In this document: positions 19,501-29,973 of the stretch, in pieces
How the letters are laid out: the number at the start of each line of letters is the position of its first letter
How positions within the stretch are numbered: the stretch's first letter is position 1
Source: Gautieria morchelliformis
Taxonomy: Eukaryota > Basidiomycota > Agaricomycetes > Gomphales > Gomphaceae
Direction: 5' to 3'
Assembly (NCBI GenBank): GCA_015179125.1
Contig: WHVA01000009.1
Span: 124,001 to 188,000 of the forward strand
Length of the DNA stretch: 64,000 nt
Notes under the pieces: model-generated
Told to the model about the DNA's origin: nothing
The model's database searches: none
The model's input: only the letters and a program-made list of their open reading frames with translations
Made by a program: the position numbers and the translations under genes

Positions 19501-20825
19501 CGCAGAAGTTTGGAATCGACTATGATGAGACATACTCACCTGTTGCTCGGTTATCCTCCCTACGGATCATATGCGCCATTGCTGCTAGGAATGACTGGCC
19601 TATTCATCAAATGGACGTGGACTATGCATACCTCAATGCTAAGTTGCCCGAACCTATTTACATGAAGCAGCCGTATGGATATGAGTCAGGAGACAAAGGC
19701 GAAGTGCTACTTTTGAAGAAAGCACTCTACGGCCTCAAGCAATCTGGAAGAGAATGGTACAAACGTCTAAGTGGTGAATTCCACAAGTTAGGATTCACTA
19801 CGTCAGCCACAGACGGGGCTGTATTTTATAGACGTGGCGGAAAGGGGCATGTGATCATTGCAACAGCTGTGGACGACCTTACCATCACAGCTGAGAATCA
19901 ATCAGTCCTGGACGAAGTCAAACGAGATCTTGCTCAGGTCTTCAGTATGAAAGATCTAGGCGAGATTCATTGGCTATTGAATCTCAAAATCGAAAGAGAC
20001 TGGCAGAAGAAGACCATTGCAATTTCACAACCTGCATACATCGAGAAGATCATCAAAAAATTTAATCTCGAAGATGCAAAGACTTATGCTACGCCTCTTG
20101 ATCCAGCCGTAAAATTATCTAAAGACCAATGTCCTTCTACAGAGAGAGGCAAGAAAGCCATGTCGAAGTTTCCATACAGGCAAGCTATAGGATCACTGAT
20201 GTGGGCGGCTGTAGCCACTCGACCTGACATTGCATTTGCGGTGTCATTACTCTCGCAATTCCTTGAAAATCCAGGTGGCACACACTGGAATGCAGTCAAA
20301 CGTGTCTTCAAATATTTGAAAGGCACGAAGCATTACAAGCTCACACTTGGAAGAAATCAAGACGGCTTGATGGGGTATTCAGATGCGGATTGGGGTTCAC
20401 AGAGTCATAGGCGTTCGTATTCGGCATACTTATTTCAGATTGATGGAGGCACTGTTTCATGGAGTTGCCAGAAACAGTCGATAGTAGCCCTCTCATCAAC
20501 TGAAGCCGAATTCGTCGCCCTGACCCATGCGGGCAAAGAGGCTCTTTGGATGCGCCATTTTATTTCTGAAATATTCCAACCACTGAACAGACCCATCCAA
20601 GTTTATTCAGACAATCAATCAGCCATTGCCATCACGTATGGCACCCAACAACACACGAGAACCAAGCATTTCGACATCAGGTTATATTTCCTTCGAGATA
20701 TAATCAAAAATCAACAAGCCAAGCTCGTTTATTTGCCAACCGAACAAATGTTGGCAGATATCCTCACTAAAGGACTTCCTAGTCCTAGAGTGAAGATTCT
20801 CAACGAGCAAATCGGAATATATTAA
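16581..20825 (+). CDS. Copia-1 Gag-Pol polyprotein, 1,414 aa
   Basis: Single uninterrupted frame. Residues ~20-240: UBN2-type Gag (WPLWRATLISYFESKNLL). Zinc knuckle CTNCKKPGHSIENC near 243-256, then a Lys-rich tract. Aspartic protease DTGTTSHM near 329. Integrase: HHCC module near 455-500 (HQKMGH, CDACIQAK) and core acids in YSDVWGP (~523), VSDRGGEY (~587) and NGVAERLNR (~622). Reverse transcriptase about 930-1170 with QMDVDYAYLNA, KKALYGLKQSGREW and the catalytic AVDD (~1094-1097; copia elements usually have YVDD or HVDD here, both Asp intact). RNase H with YSDADWGS, SSTEAEFVAL and YSDNQSAI. Protease-integrase-RT order is that of Copia. Start chosen because the ATG lies in the primer site at the LTR edge. 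Identical in sequence to the product of Copia-2. Confidence 0.97.
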   Translation: MGPGDTSEKLLGVEKLATDGSNWPLWRATLISYFESKNLLKHVEGRVTRPPDPPVMPPGHILTEAEETQMDKAEEKLERYLAREGQAKTQIIVSVSESLALMLQKQKTAKETWDALVNEMTKKPKMVLTSLQRQLRSMRCPEDGDLRDHLDKAQDLYARLNEMGARVSEEEFMDIILASLPPSYEAVMNALTTSLEECGMPLVPDNIIRVLKAQYDRKKTLPQEEQVFIGSSTKKDQKGQKAHVCTNCKKPGHSIENCWAKGGGKEGQGPRQKKKAKGKKKKKGKAKANVAEEESTSEESGDGHLAFTNFDECSNFNLSTSSGVIVILDTGTTSHMTPHKNLLRNYCQFSQPRTIRAANKGTFDAFGSGLLVLSNKVGDRTVEVTLQDTYYAPKIAATLVSIGRCDDAGYDIRLGGQKCTISNAAGKVLMQAPKVNGLYRLDLQSPSAQAHMCLSAMEIHQKMGHISQKSLQHLLNHGMILGIELSSTGDRIVCDACIQAKIARKPLPREPRDRTSKFGDRIYSDVWGPARHLTIDKKSYYVSFIDDYSRESVIYLMANKSEAFSKYKLYEALMLRQRNVHIKALVSDRGGEYTSSEFEQHLAKQGTKHQLTVHDTPESNGVAERLNRTLTERTRAMLLESSLPKILWGYAIQHANYLRNRTHTRALPDKTPYEMIHHEKPNLKDIHAWGTEIYVKITQGDKLAARAKRARWIGISAQSHGHYVYWPDSHKVSVERNVVFDSEMKKGKVPIISIEESKLPTSKEEKKAIPASVPVPGRLVSEEAKIEEIDESAPEEYLEKLQPIQGVDDRPREAEPIRRSERIRQQQVQPAPSGPVTRSQTQRQTGAHMTTLAYEDVEDHEEVLFDQELSSEIDGISSYECAISAFLTDGQNNIKAPDLSQIEPSNADEALNNPMWKKSMDKEYEALIDKGVWERTKPPPGANIVGNKWVYLWKRNPEGKPIVPKSRMVAQGFTQKFGIDYDETYSPVARLSSLRIICAIAARNDWPIHQMDVDYAYLNAKLPEPIYMKQPYGYESGDKGEVLLLKKALYGLKQSGREWYKRLSGEFHKLGFTTSATDGAVFYRRGGKGHVIIATAVDDLTITAENQSVLDEVKRDLAQVFSMKDLGEIHWLLNLKIERDWQKKTIAISQPAYIEKIIKKFNLEDAKTYATPLDPAVKLSKDQCPSTERGKKAMSKFPYRQAIGSLMWAAVATRPDIAFAVSLLSQFLENPGGTHWNAVKRVFKYLKGTKHYKLTLGRNQDGLMGYSDADWGSQSHRRSYSAYLFQIDGGTVSWSCQKQSIVALSSTEAEFVALTHAGKEALWMRHFISEIFQPLNRPIQVYSDNQSAIAITYGTQQHTRTKHFDIRLYFLRDIIKNQQAKLVYLPTEQMLADILTKGLPSPRVKILNEQIGIY

Positions 20826-20838
20826 GCTTGAGGGGGCG
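20826..20838 (+). promoter_or_regulatory. Copia-1 polypurine tract
   Basis: GCTTGAGGGGGCG lies between the stop codon and the 3' LTR; the purine run GAGGGGG is the expected plus-strand primer. Confidence 0.8.
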
Positions 20839-21336
20839 TGTTGGGTGCATTTATGCTCCTGCACCAAAATCAAGCATAATATATCCAATTTGTTGTGTGG
20901 CCTTCCAATTTCTTCTCACATTGTTCTTGTATTATGCATCCATTTCTCTGATTATTTTCGAAATTTTCCACTCATTCCTTATCTCTCTATTTCATCTTGT
21001 TATTCCTACTTTCACAAGCGGCTGCACCCAGCGGAGTCTGAAATGACTTCGACGCGCGAGCTCTTGGGCGCTAAAGGGCCGGGTAGTAGTACATGCGCAG
21101 TGGAACACATTTCCCCCTCTCTCAGTGACCACTAAATTCACTGAGAGAGGCAAGTAAATTAGTCTAGTAGTCTTTGCATTTATTGACCTAGAAATGCTCT
21201 GTAGTGAATTGATTTCTAGGTAGTGTATAATATATTTACAGTGACCACTAAATTCACTGAGAGAGTGAATTGATTTCTAGTCTATTCTTTTGAATAACAA
21301 GTCCATACCTACTGCCTATAATTCCTGTCCTCTACA
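20839..21336 (+). repeat. Copia-1 3' LTR
   Basis: 498 bp; lacks the 10-bp GATTTCTAGT duplication of the 5' LTR, and has CTCTGATTATTTT where the 5' LTR has CTCTGGTTATTTT. Confidence 0.95.
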
Positions 21337-21650
21337 ATGTCAGCGAGCCTGTATTATACTACGCTGCGCAGCCAGGGACAACACTTGGCACCCGCTATCA
21401 ACCCTGCATCCCCTGACCCTTGATTGACCCTTGATGTCACCTACTACATGAGTCACTTGACTCCTGACACTGTTCCGAGAGCAGAAGTTGGAAATTGGAG
21501 TGGAATTGGCAAAGTGAACAGAACGGTGGAAGTTCTGCCAGAAGCGGAATCATTTCTGAAAGCGGAGATGGAATCAGAACCGGAAGCGGAGTCGGAAATG
21601 GAGTCGGAACTGGGTGTGGTGTCGGAACTGGAAATGGAAGACAGGGTGTC

Positions 21651-21864
21651 TGTAAAGATGTCGATCTTAGAACCTTGTATCACAAGGGCACTGCAGAACT
21701 TGACCAAAGTGTGGTATTCTGAATGCTACGTAGTGACAGGTAAGAGTAAGATGTGATGGGAACTGCTGGCTGGTTCCCACGCATAAACTATACAGTGGGT
21801 CCCTAGGGGCCCACTTGGATTGTGTAATCATTAGAGTACATGTATGGTATCTAGGTTATTTACA
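21651..21864 (-). repeat. Gypsy-3 3' LTR (LTR-E)
   Basis: 214 bp; on the minus strand TGTAAATAACC...CATCTTTACA. It abuts the truncated LTR-D of Gypsy-2 at 21650. Confidence 0.88.
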
Positions 21865-21899
21865 CCCCCCCCCCTCTATAGACAACTATAGGGGACCAA

Positions 21900-23914
21900 C
21901 TACGACTCATAGAGGTCATCCATGATGGAATCCTCTAGAGTTGCCGATACGATGACATCATCATTGTACGGGGCTGGTGGAGCACGTGACTCCTCCAGGG
22001 GCACCTCCGCGTCTGCGGGGGTGGTTGGGTGAGGTGGCTCTGCCTCACCAATAGCGGTGGTTTCCGCTTGGGTGATGGGGCCTGCATCCTCGCGGAGCAT
22101 AGCCTCGACGGCCAGATCCTCAGTCTGGGGAGAGGGCCGGAAGCGTGCCAGCTCTTGATCGAGCTGAGCGTGAGTGAGAGGTCGCGGTACCGTGGCCCTC
22201 ATGTGGCTGGTCTCGAGGACCTTTTGTTGGCCCTCACGAGCGGCGGCACTGAATGCCATGCCGGTGAGGCTGCGTTGAACATAATGTTCAATGCATGCCA
22301 CTCGCTCGCGAGTGACCCCCGCGTAGCGGGCCAACCATCTCGCGATCTCGGCGAGCAGGATGTTGGGGCCAGCACAGCCCCCCACGGGGTATGGGCCCGT
22401 GATGGAGAGCCGCAGGCTGGTGCTCTGCGGCGTCAGGACTTCCCTGGCATTGACGAGGCTCGACCATTGGTCGGTCGAGCCGAAAAAGTCGAGCAGCCTA
22501 GCCTTGAGAGGTGATGCGACCCCTTTGACCCAGGGTGCAAGGGCCTTCAACCACATCCAGACGTCCATATCATCTAGGTTGAAGGTACCATCCGCATTGT
22601 CGCGGATGGCTGACGGGATTCCTTCGGGGTTGTGTATCCAGCCCCTTAGGATGGCAGCGATGTGGTGCGGGTACCGCCCGCTATCACGAGACAATCCCTT
22701 TTGGGATTGCGAGCGCGTTGTTCGCGCTCGATGCGTTTGAACACGCCGATCATCTCACCATGCGCGCGAGTTGTGGCATTTCTTTTGCCCACACTAGGAG
22801 CTCGACGGAGCGTGGGTCATCGAGTGGGCAGACATCGTACCATTGAGTACGACACTGTTGGGCCTTCCCTACTGGTTGTGGTAGGAGGCCCATCTCGGAG
22901 ATCGGTGGGTCTCCAAGTGGGATGATCACCCCTCCCCCGGGTAGGGAGGGTGAACTGTCCCCGCCGGTGGAGGCAGGGCCACGCCAGGCCCGATGTACTG
23001 GGCCTCGACCTGTGCTACCCGCCATTGAAGGGTGGGGTCATTGATTGTGTGCGACAGTGATGCCACCAGGTATGTGCTGATCGTGCTTTCCTTCGCAATG
23101 GCTAACCCATTGACGGTGTTGGGAGTGCCGCGCAATTTCTTGCGCTTTTTCTTTGGCTGCTCTGCCAGCCGCTGTGCCCTCCCCGGGTTGTACGTCTTCC
23201 AGACGCAGGAGCCGGACTCCCATCTGTCCAGGGCGCCATACGCGGCGTCGGAAGGTGCGCTCTGCCCCTCTGTCATTGTCGTTGTTGGGGTCGGCGCCAA
23301 TAACTGGGACTAGCGTCCCGATGTTGCGCGCGCCGGCAAGGGCGCAGTCGCGTGAGGTGATGATGGCCCGGCCACTGGGTCCATGGCCAGGTCATGGCGT
23401 GGCCTTTTTGAGGCTGCATGGACGAGAGTGACCTGGAGCTGGGCTGCGCTCAGCTGCTGCTCCAGTTCCTTTATTTTGGTGTGCTCGGCTTCGAGCGCAT
23501 CATCGCGGTCTTCAACCACGCGTTCCAACTCCTTGACCTCCTTTTTGAGGTCGTGAATGTCCCTGAGGGCTCCTCTTGCGCGTCATGCGCGATGCCTCTT
23601 GGGAGCCATCCCCAGGTCGCGCTGACGGCTTCGTCGATGTCCTCGTCCCGCAATTTGACCTTGCAGGTGCCGGTCGCAGGCCTTAGGTGCGCGGCGTAGT
23701 CCACACACATTTCACAATCGTCAGGGTGGACGATTGCGAGGGCATCTTCCCATCCTACGATCATCCAGTGCTCCTGGTCAACTGGAGCACGTAGGATGTC
23801 TGCGGCCCCCTGGCTCGGGGCCGTTGTGCGCATTGTGGACGTTGATGGATCAACGTCCATCCCATCTTTGGGGGGCATCATCTTCATGGGTAGATGATGG
23901 TGGTTAGCTTCCAA
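21900..23914 (-). pseudogene. Gypsy-3 third ORF, downstream of chromodomain
   Basis: After the chromodomain a long sense-strand reading frame follows, now split by frameshifts. 23471-23914 starts MEANHHHLPMKMMPPKDG and has a GWEDALAIVHPDDCEMC segment. 23310-23528 has a heptad-like coiled coil (ERVVEDRDDALEAEH ... KELEQQLSAAQLQ). 22926-23300 has a basic KKKRKKLRG patch. 21900-22694 is a helical domain (HIAAILRGWIHNPEG, VWMWLKALAPWVKG) with an acidic C-terminus ending DDLYES. I do not recognise it and see no signal peptide or transmembrane segment, so it occupies the env position but does not look like an envelope. It may be a nuclear or chromatin-binding accessory protein; that is speculation. 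Confidence 0.65.
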
Positions 23915-24002
23915 GAAGTGATGCGCCCTCGGAAAGATCTGAGGCGAAAATTTAACCGCGCCGTAGCCGGCACGTCATGTGGTCTGCACGTGACAGACGC
24001 GT

Positions 24003-25440
24003 CTAGTGGTGTCTGGGGAGGTCGCATGGCTTGCTCACCCCCCGAAGCTCTAGATAGTTATCTAGGGCTTCAAGGTCCTTGCAGGATGACATGGGTTCCC
24101 AGGTCACGTCACCTAGGGTCCAGCGGACCTGGAATTCCAGGTCCGTTGAGTTTATCCATCGATGTGCGATAATCTCGTCAATGAGCCACTCCTCGTCGTC
24201 ATTCGCTCCAAAGTCATAAAATGACTTGGCCTCACGATGAGGGAATAATTCGTCGTTGTTAGCCTCGTATAGTCGTACGAGGCTTGAATGAAAGACCGCT
24301 GAAATACAACGGCTTTTCAGCTCGTCGGGAAGATCAAGGGTCACCATCGAGGTGTTGTTGTGAGCCTCGACAACGCGGTACAGTCAGATGTACCGTGGGA
24401 CTAGTTTTCTGGCTCTTCCTTTCAGGAGAGTTAGGTTCTGGGTCGAGAGGTAGATGGGGTCGTTGGCCGTGTACCTCTCGCTCGCCATACGTTTCTTGTT
24501 TAGATGAAACATTTGCATCACATGATGCTCTATGATTGCATCGTGTGCCGCCATCAGGTTCCATTTTGCCTGATGTGCGAACCGGGCTACCCCCTTGAAC
24601 GGGGTGTCCACAGCTATGGGGAGGTCTATCCGCAGCATATAGCTGTGGTTCAGCTCGAAGGGCGCGAACCCTGTGGTCACACTGACGTGGCTGTTGAGGG
24701 CGACCTCAACCATCTGGCATTTCAATGCCCAATCCTTCTGATCGTCTCTGACGACCGCGTGCAATATCTGTCCGATCGAGCTGTTTGCCCGCTCGTCGCT
24801 CCATCTGTTTGGGGATGGAAGGCAGTTGACATGAGGAGCTTAGTCCCCATGAGTCGCTGTAGTTCACGCCAAAATATCGACGTGAACTTCGAGTCTCCAT
24901 CCCAGACGATGGAGTCTGGACCCCTGTGGAGTCGAACGATCTCCTTCAGAAACAGCCAGGCTACTGCCTTGGCTGACACACTCGTTGTTGTTGGTACGAG
25001 GTGTAGGAGTGACGTTAGTCGGTCAATGACTACCATCAGGTAGTCACAGTCATTGGATTTGGGCAGGGGCCCCATGAAGTCGATGCCAATCGACTGCCAT
25101 GGCCTATCCGGGATGGGTAGGCTGTGTAGTAGGCCTTTGGGCATTGTGGCCCGGTGTTCGTCATCTGGCACTTCGCTCACTATGTGCAGAACGACTTTAT
25201 GTCTGGGCTCATGCCCGGCCACCAATATGATCTTCAAACGTAGTCTGAAGTCTTCAGATGGCTGTAGTGACCGACTATCTGATGTGCCCGATCAATGATG
25301 ATTTCGATCAGCCTCCTTCCCCCCTGAAGAACAGAGTGGGGGACGGCAATGACGTCTCTTTTGAGCTGGTTTTTTGTCGAGATCAGCCCGTCCCGGACCC
25401 CGAATCTCGGGTGCGCGTCCGGGTGCGCCATGATCTTTGT
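24003..25440 (-). pseudogene. Gypsy-3 integrase and chromodomain
   Basis: Pieces in several frames: zinc-binding HQIVGHYSHLKTSDYV near 25250, integrase core with IGIDFMGPLPKS (first Asp), VWDGDSKFTS (second Asp) and FHPQTDGAT just before a 1-bp deletion near 24797. The deletion removes the frame exactly at the third catalytic residue; the downstream ERAN-type sequence is in another frame and continues as HAVVRDDQKDWALKCQMVEVALN (24384-24764). The SH3-like part and a chromodomain (EEWLIDEIIAHRWINS ... WTLGDVTWEP) end at 24003. The zinc module's CxxC partner lies in sequence broken by a stop. Well recognisable but dead. Confidence 0.85.
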
Positions 25441-25453
25441 GAACCTGGTGTCC

Positions 25454-26677
25454 CTATGGTATGTGTCTCATCGTCTCTGGGCACCGTGCGTTTACTGGAC
25501 GTAGGATCGGGGCCTTACAGGCCAACGCCTTAATGCTTTGCCAGCATTTGTCTAATAGTGGGGTCCATTTGAATGGATGGTTGTTACGTGCACAGCCCGA
25601 TAGTGGGGTGGTATATGCACTAACATCTGGCATGTAATGTGCCATATACTGTACCAGCCCCTGGAAACGCTGGACATCGTTGAATGTCCGTGGCCTACGC
25701 CACTCGCGGATGTGTTGCATCTTATCCTTGTCGGCATGTACCCCTCAGCCTTCGATGATGTGGCCGAAACACTCCATTCGGATGGAATAGAGGTCCACCT
25801 TTTTCTTGCTCAGAAAAAGGTTTCTTCTTCCTCAGTCTGTCAAAGATGATGTAGAGGTGCTCTTCATGCTCTTGTATCGAGAGCGAGAATATGAAGATGC
25901 CGTCCATGTATACATGGATGAAGCGACCTATGCAGTCACCGAAAATGGCTGTCATCAGCCATTGGAACATTGATGGGGCGTTACAGTCTCCCATCTGTAT
26001 CACCTGGCTCCTAAAGGTGCCAAGGATTGTGGCAAAGGCAGTCTGTGCTACGTGATCCGGATGGATCCGGATCTGCTCGTATGCTTCCGACATATCTTGT
26101 TTTGTTCGATACCAACAGCGAGCCATGTCGCTGTGGATGATATCCTGATCCAGGAAGGGCGTGACATCCTTCACCATGTTCTCGTTCTGCTGACGCAGAT
26201 CGAAGACAGTTCGCAATGTATCGTTCTTCTTCGGCACACACAGCACAGGGACGGCCTGCTGCGCAACTGCCGGAATCCACCGCTTTGCAGTGGTGTATAT
26301 TTCTATCTTAGCCGACAGTTCCTCTCGGAAGTGTTTGGGGCATTTCGGTAGTCGATACCGCATGTGCTTGTTGGGATCTATGAGATTGATCTCATGGTTG
26401 ATCTCCCGTAGTGGCGGGAGTTCTAATGGAATTCCACTGACTAGTCAGTCATTCGTTCCATCCATTCCTCGCGGAGGCAAGGAATGTCATCATCCATTAG
26501 GATGATGGTGGTGGTTGGCTTAGAAGCCATTAGGCACTGTGTGCGTCTATTAGGTCCCACAGCGCGCGGAAACACTTTCCTCTTCCCCATCACTTTCACC
26601 GTTAGGTGAGAGCGCCTCTCCCTACGGTTGTAGGGTGAGTTCGAGGATGAGTCATCCCACGACTTGTCCTCCTGGCT
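25454..26677 (-). pseudogene. Gypsy-3 reverse transcriptase, RNase H remnant
   Basis: 25722-26363 is the RT: KIEIYTTAKRWIPAVAQQAVPVLCVPKKND, FDLRQQNENMV, RTKQDMSEAYEQIRI (first Asp), MGDCNAPSMFQWLM and the active-site loop HVYMDGIFIFS, where the expected second Asp of YxDD is Gly. Downstream, 25454-25720 has the thumb (REWRRPRTFNDVQRFQGLVQY, FKWTPLLDKCWQSIKAL) and stops just after the PILRPVNA segment that precedes RNase H; most of RNase H is deleted, as the integrase linker begins within about 20 bp. Confidence 0.85.
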
Positions 26678-27391
26678 TCAATGAGCCAGGTTAGGCTTCG
26701 GTGTGCAGGTGATCCTGCTCACCCATGGCCCCTTGTCCTCGTTCGTCGATCCATCCTCATTGAATGAGACCTTGCCTGAGGGGATCACTTCGTTCCCCTT
26801 GCAGGTCATCCCTGGGCTTGAGAAGTCCAGGGTTATACCGAATCTCCTTAGGAATGGTGTCCCTAAGATAGCGTCATAATATTCGACGTTCACCACGTCG
26901 AAATATTCGTCGTATGTTTCATGACCAAATTTGATGGTCATGTTCATTCCATAATTAATCGTGGAACGGCTGCCTATGCAGGCTAGCTGCAGCGTGATTG
27001 GCTGCTCCAAGGAGAATGTTTTCATCCCTGTAGATCGTGTGAACTCAAGGGATAGCAATACCCCTTCGCTGCTGCTATCTAGCAGGCAGTGGGCTTTTAC
27101 GCCGTTTATTTCCCAGTACCCCGATAGGGTACAGTTCTCACTGTGTGGGCGCATTGGCCGCGTCCTGTGTTTGCTTCGGTGGTGATACACCGGCTCGGCT
27201 GCCTTGTCTGGCGTGACCGACGTTCGTGCCGCCATGACTTTCATGGCGGTTTTGTCCTCCGGCGCGAATCTGATCGCACTGGACCTGTAGGTGGTGTCTT
27301 CCACCTCTTCGTCCCATTCATAGTATTGGGACAGCTCGGGATCCCACTCTTCAGCGGGCGCGTCTCCGTTGTCCAGAGTGTCGTTGGGTTG
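26678..27391 (-). pseudogene. Gypsy-3 aspartic protease
   Basis: Open frame from the LTR-B edge to a stop at 26678. It begins in an acidic linker (EDTTYRSSAIRFAPEDK), then KAHCLLDSSSEGVLLS, where the protease triad Asp-Ser/Thr-Gly reads Asp-Ser-Ser, so the active site is damaged. The flap and C-lobe follow (YDAILGTPFLRRFGITLDF, with the usual ILG box). It separates RT from Gag in the normal order. The homologous start of this region also survives on the plus strand at 35388-35596. Confidence 0.85.
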
Positions 27392-27396
27392 GGGAT

Positions 27397-28852
27397 TGTG
27401 TGGGAACGTTTGCTAATGAAAAGCCTCGCGAAAAAAAGGATTAAAATCGCTTTAAAACCCTGTTTTCCCAGCTGATAGTAGCTAATACACGTGGCTATTG
27501 TTGGGAGAACTCTATTCAAATATTCCTTGAATTTCCTCTTATTTTTTCGCCATTTAACTTGGCTTCCCTGGCTCAAAAACTCCTTATTCTGTCAGGCAGA
27601 GTTATGAACCCACGCATGTCCACAACTCTGCCACAGCTGCTCAGTTTTGAACTCCGACCGGAGCTTCCCACGAACCGTAAACTCGGCGCTCCCGGCACTC
27701 AAGCACCTACAACTCCGGTAGCTTGGCTCACTCAAACTCAGCCACTGAGATTGAATGTGTCCTCTACCGCTTACACAAGCCTGTGCAATTCAAACCCAGC
27801 TGGCACATGCATCATAGCAACCATGGCTGTGCAAGGCTGCGTACAAAGTCACACAAAGATGTACAAAGCCAAAACTAGGGTGCAGGTTTGATAAAGCCTA
27901 TTGGATGAATGGATCCTCCAAATGCAACGCTACGACACCAAATAGGCCCCTTGATGTCATAGCGGCTGTGTAGGGCTGTGTAGGGCTGTGCAGGGCTGTG
28001 CAATGCTGTGAAAGGCTATGTAAGGCTGTACAAACCAGGGAAGGTGATTGGCTATCTATTTCCAATTTCTTTGCACAAACACGCCGCAATAGTTACGAGG
28101 GTGTGTTTCAGCAGTGCAAATATTTACTTATGACATCACTCCCCTAATAGATAGAAGAACCCCATTTTACGTAATCCTGTGTATTTTACAACATAAAAGG
28201 AGGCCATTCTGACCTCCTTGAATCATCATTCTAGCAATCTAACATCTTCTATCCACGTGACCTCATGTGACTTGCATCTTACTAAGCTGCTAATCCCAGC
28301 TAGGGTCATTCACTTACTTTAGTGTCTAATTCCTTGTTAAGTAGATACTTTTCTGCTTAGCCACCTAGACTAATCCTCCAGGTGTAATTCTACAGAGTGA
28401 GTCTGTCAATTGATAGTCTTGCCATTTGCACTCCAATACCCGAGACGAGCTGATCAGTCGATTTTCCTGATTAGAGACTTTCACAAGTCACTTATAAAAC
28501 TCGTTCATCCCTCGTTTTATTGCTGTGTGCTGGTAGATTATCAGGGCAGTCCATTTATAAACTTGCCTGCTAAGTACATTCCTTTATATTTTGGAATACG
28601 CTTGGACCCTGATAGTGTCCTTGAACCTGCATTCTTTTAGTTTATTGTTCAGTGCTGCTAAGAAACGTATTGCCTTCCATCCGTATTAACTTGGACTAGT
28701 TTTTACGCGGATTGCAACCAAGGTACAAATATTAAATTATTTCCGGAGTTGTGCTGCAGCATTGTTTAATATTCTTTGAGTCTCGTAAACGACACGTTCT
28801 GATACATTGAAGTGTTAGAAATAACACCAAAGTCTTGAAGGGTTCCAAAACA
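27397..28852 (+). mobile_element. Solo LTR-B, target duplication GGGAT
   Basis: TGTGTGGGAACG...GGTTCCAAAACA, 1,456 bp, with GGGAT at 27392-27396 and 28853-28857; removing it rejoins Gypsy-3 Gag to protease. Its 3' third closely matches the copy at 6996, but the upstream half differs: it lacks the TGA(C/G)TCA cluster and has a 10-bp minisatellite instead. Confidence 0.92.
27961..28032 (+). repeat. 10-bp minisatellite inside LTR-B
   Basis: About seven head-to-tail copies of GCTGTGTAGG-like units (GCTGTGCAGG, GCTGTGCAAT, GCTGTGAAAG, GCTATGTAAG), decaying rightward. It lies upstream of the TATA-like box near 28193. Confidence 0.8.
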
Positions 28853-28857
28853 GGGAT

Positions 28858-29973
28858 CACCCTCCCCCTCTTCATCAATTTGATGGAGAGAATTTTTCCC
28901 GAGATCCATCTCTGGATCTTCGGTTTCTTCTTCATGCCTCGTGGCCGCTGTCCTGATGCCAGACTTAAGCCGGGGGAATTCTGCTCTTTTGTGGCCAGGT
29001 TGGCCATATTCAAAGCATGTGGCACTGCTTTGGCTGCCGCTGGGCCGATCGCTAGGCCGGCCCAATGGCTTCGCTGGTGGGGCAGGTCGCGGGGATGATC
29101 CTGACACTTGAGGCTGTTTGGCTTCAGGCGGGCATCCAGCTTGTGCTGGGCGTGGGGACGGCGGCCATTGTGCCGCTCCACTTCTTGAAAACAGGCTGGG
29201 CCTGGTCATGCCCGCTTGTGTCAACGGCTTGCTCCCTGTGAGCTGGGCAGCACTTGCCATTGCTGCTGTGCTCACACTCTCTGCACGGCGCATCCCCTTG
29301 TTGTATTGGGATGCCTCCTCGATCATTCGCTGTCTCGAAGAGTTGCTCTATTGAGCTGCTTTCGGCATTGTAGCCCTTTTGAGGACTTCGTTACGCAGTG
29401 TTTTGCGCAGCGCCGACATGAACCATCTCCGGAACGTGTAATCGTCTGGCGGCTGTATCATACGTGCCGCATATTTCGTGAGCTCGTTCAGCATCTCCTG
29501 AAGGGTTTTCATGCATTGCATGACCGCGTCGAATTTATTCGATGCGTGATGGTACATCAGCTTGTGCAGGAACCTTTTTTGAAGGCCTTGCATCACAGTT
29601 TCCAGCGTCCAGTTGCGGACCTGACGATCGAAGTGTCCTATGTTTCTAAGGAACCACTCCTGGGCTTCGCGGGTGAGGCGAGTGCCCACGTAGCTGACCT
29701 GCATGTCTATGCTGGTTGGCCCTAGGAGGCAATTCATCTTCAGCCATCATAGGATGGCTGCCACGAAGATCTCAAACTCTTCGAGGTCAGATCCCCGGCA
29801 TATGGCTTGGGGTGAGCCAGTTTTGCGCCGGCTTTCGCTAGCACAGACTTCTCCGGGTCTGTGTCCGTGGCGTCTGCTAATGCCACGCGGATCATCTGGG
29901 TGATCCTGTCGTACGGCTCCATTGGTACGACGTCGGCCTGATCAGGGATTCCCTGGCCTTCCGTTGGGGCCAT
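28858..29973 (-). pseudogene. Gypsy-3 Gag with ruined zinc knuckle
   Basis: 29740-29973 starts MAPTEGQGIPDQADVV. A single missing G in the run near 29794 shifts the frame relative to the intact homolog at 32982. 29348-29737 carries the capsid domain (MNCLLGPTSIDMQVSYVGTR, EAQEWFLRNIGHFDRQVRNW, KRFLHKLMYHHASNKFD, MIQPPDDYTFRRWFMSALRK). 28858-29326 has the Pro-rich linker and a knuckle reading CFEYGQPGHKRAEFP, where the plus-strand copy near 33930 has Cys at both changed positions, so two of the four zinc ligands are lost. The frame leads into the LTR-B insertion and then the protease. Confidence 0.88.

Larger units (their letters stand above)
16068..21336 (+). mobile_element. Copia-1: complete Ty1/Copia element, duplication ATGTC
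   Basis: 5' LTR 16068-16575 (508 bp), polyprotein 16581-20825, purine tract GAGGGGGCG just before the 3' LTR, and 3' LTR 20839-21336 (498 bp). Target duplication ATGTC at 16063-16067 and 21337-21341 is perfect, and the target is the LTR-D of Gypsy-2. The LTRs differ by a handful of bases and a 10-bp tandem duplication (GATTTCTAGT twice at 16501-16520) found only in the 5' LTR. With an intact frame and nearly identical LTRs this is one of the youngest insertions in the window. Confidence 0.96.
15912..21650 (-). mobile_element. Gypsy-2 5' LTR (LTR-D), split by Copia-1
   Basis: Two pieces, 15912-16067 and 21342-21650, together match the complete solo LTR-D at 56334-56823 read in the same relative orientation. 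The outer terminus (TGTCAGGGGA) is missing because Gypsy-3's LTR begins at 21651 after ...CAGGGTGTC. The inner end TTACA abuts the Gypsy-2 leader at 15911. Copia-1 sits inside with a perfect ATGTC duplication. Confidence 0.82.

Noticed and set aside
22029-22514. 161-codon plus-strand ORF
   Set aside because: Shadow of the Gypsy-3 third ORF on the other strand.
21900-22694. Envelope-like protein of an errantivirus
   Set aside because: No signal peptide, transmembrane segment or furin-like site is visible in this ORF.
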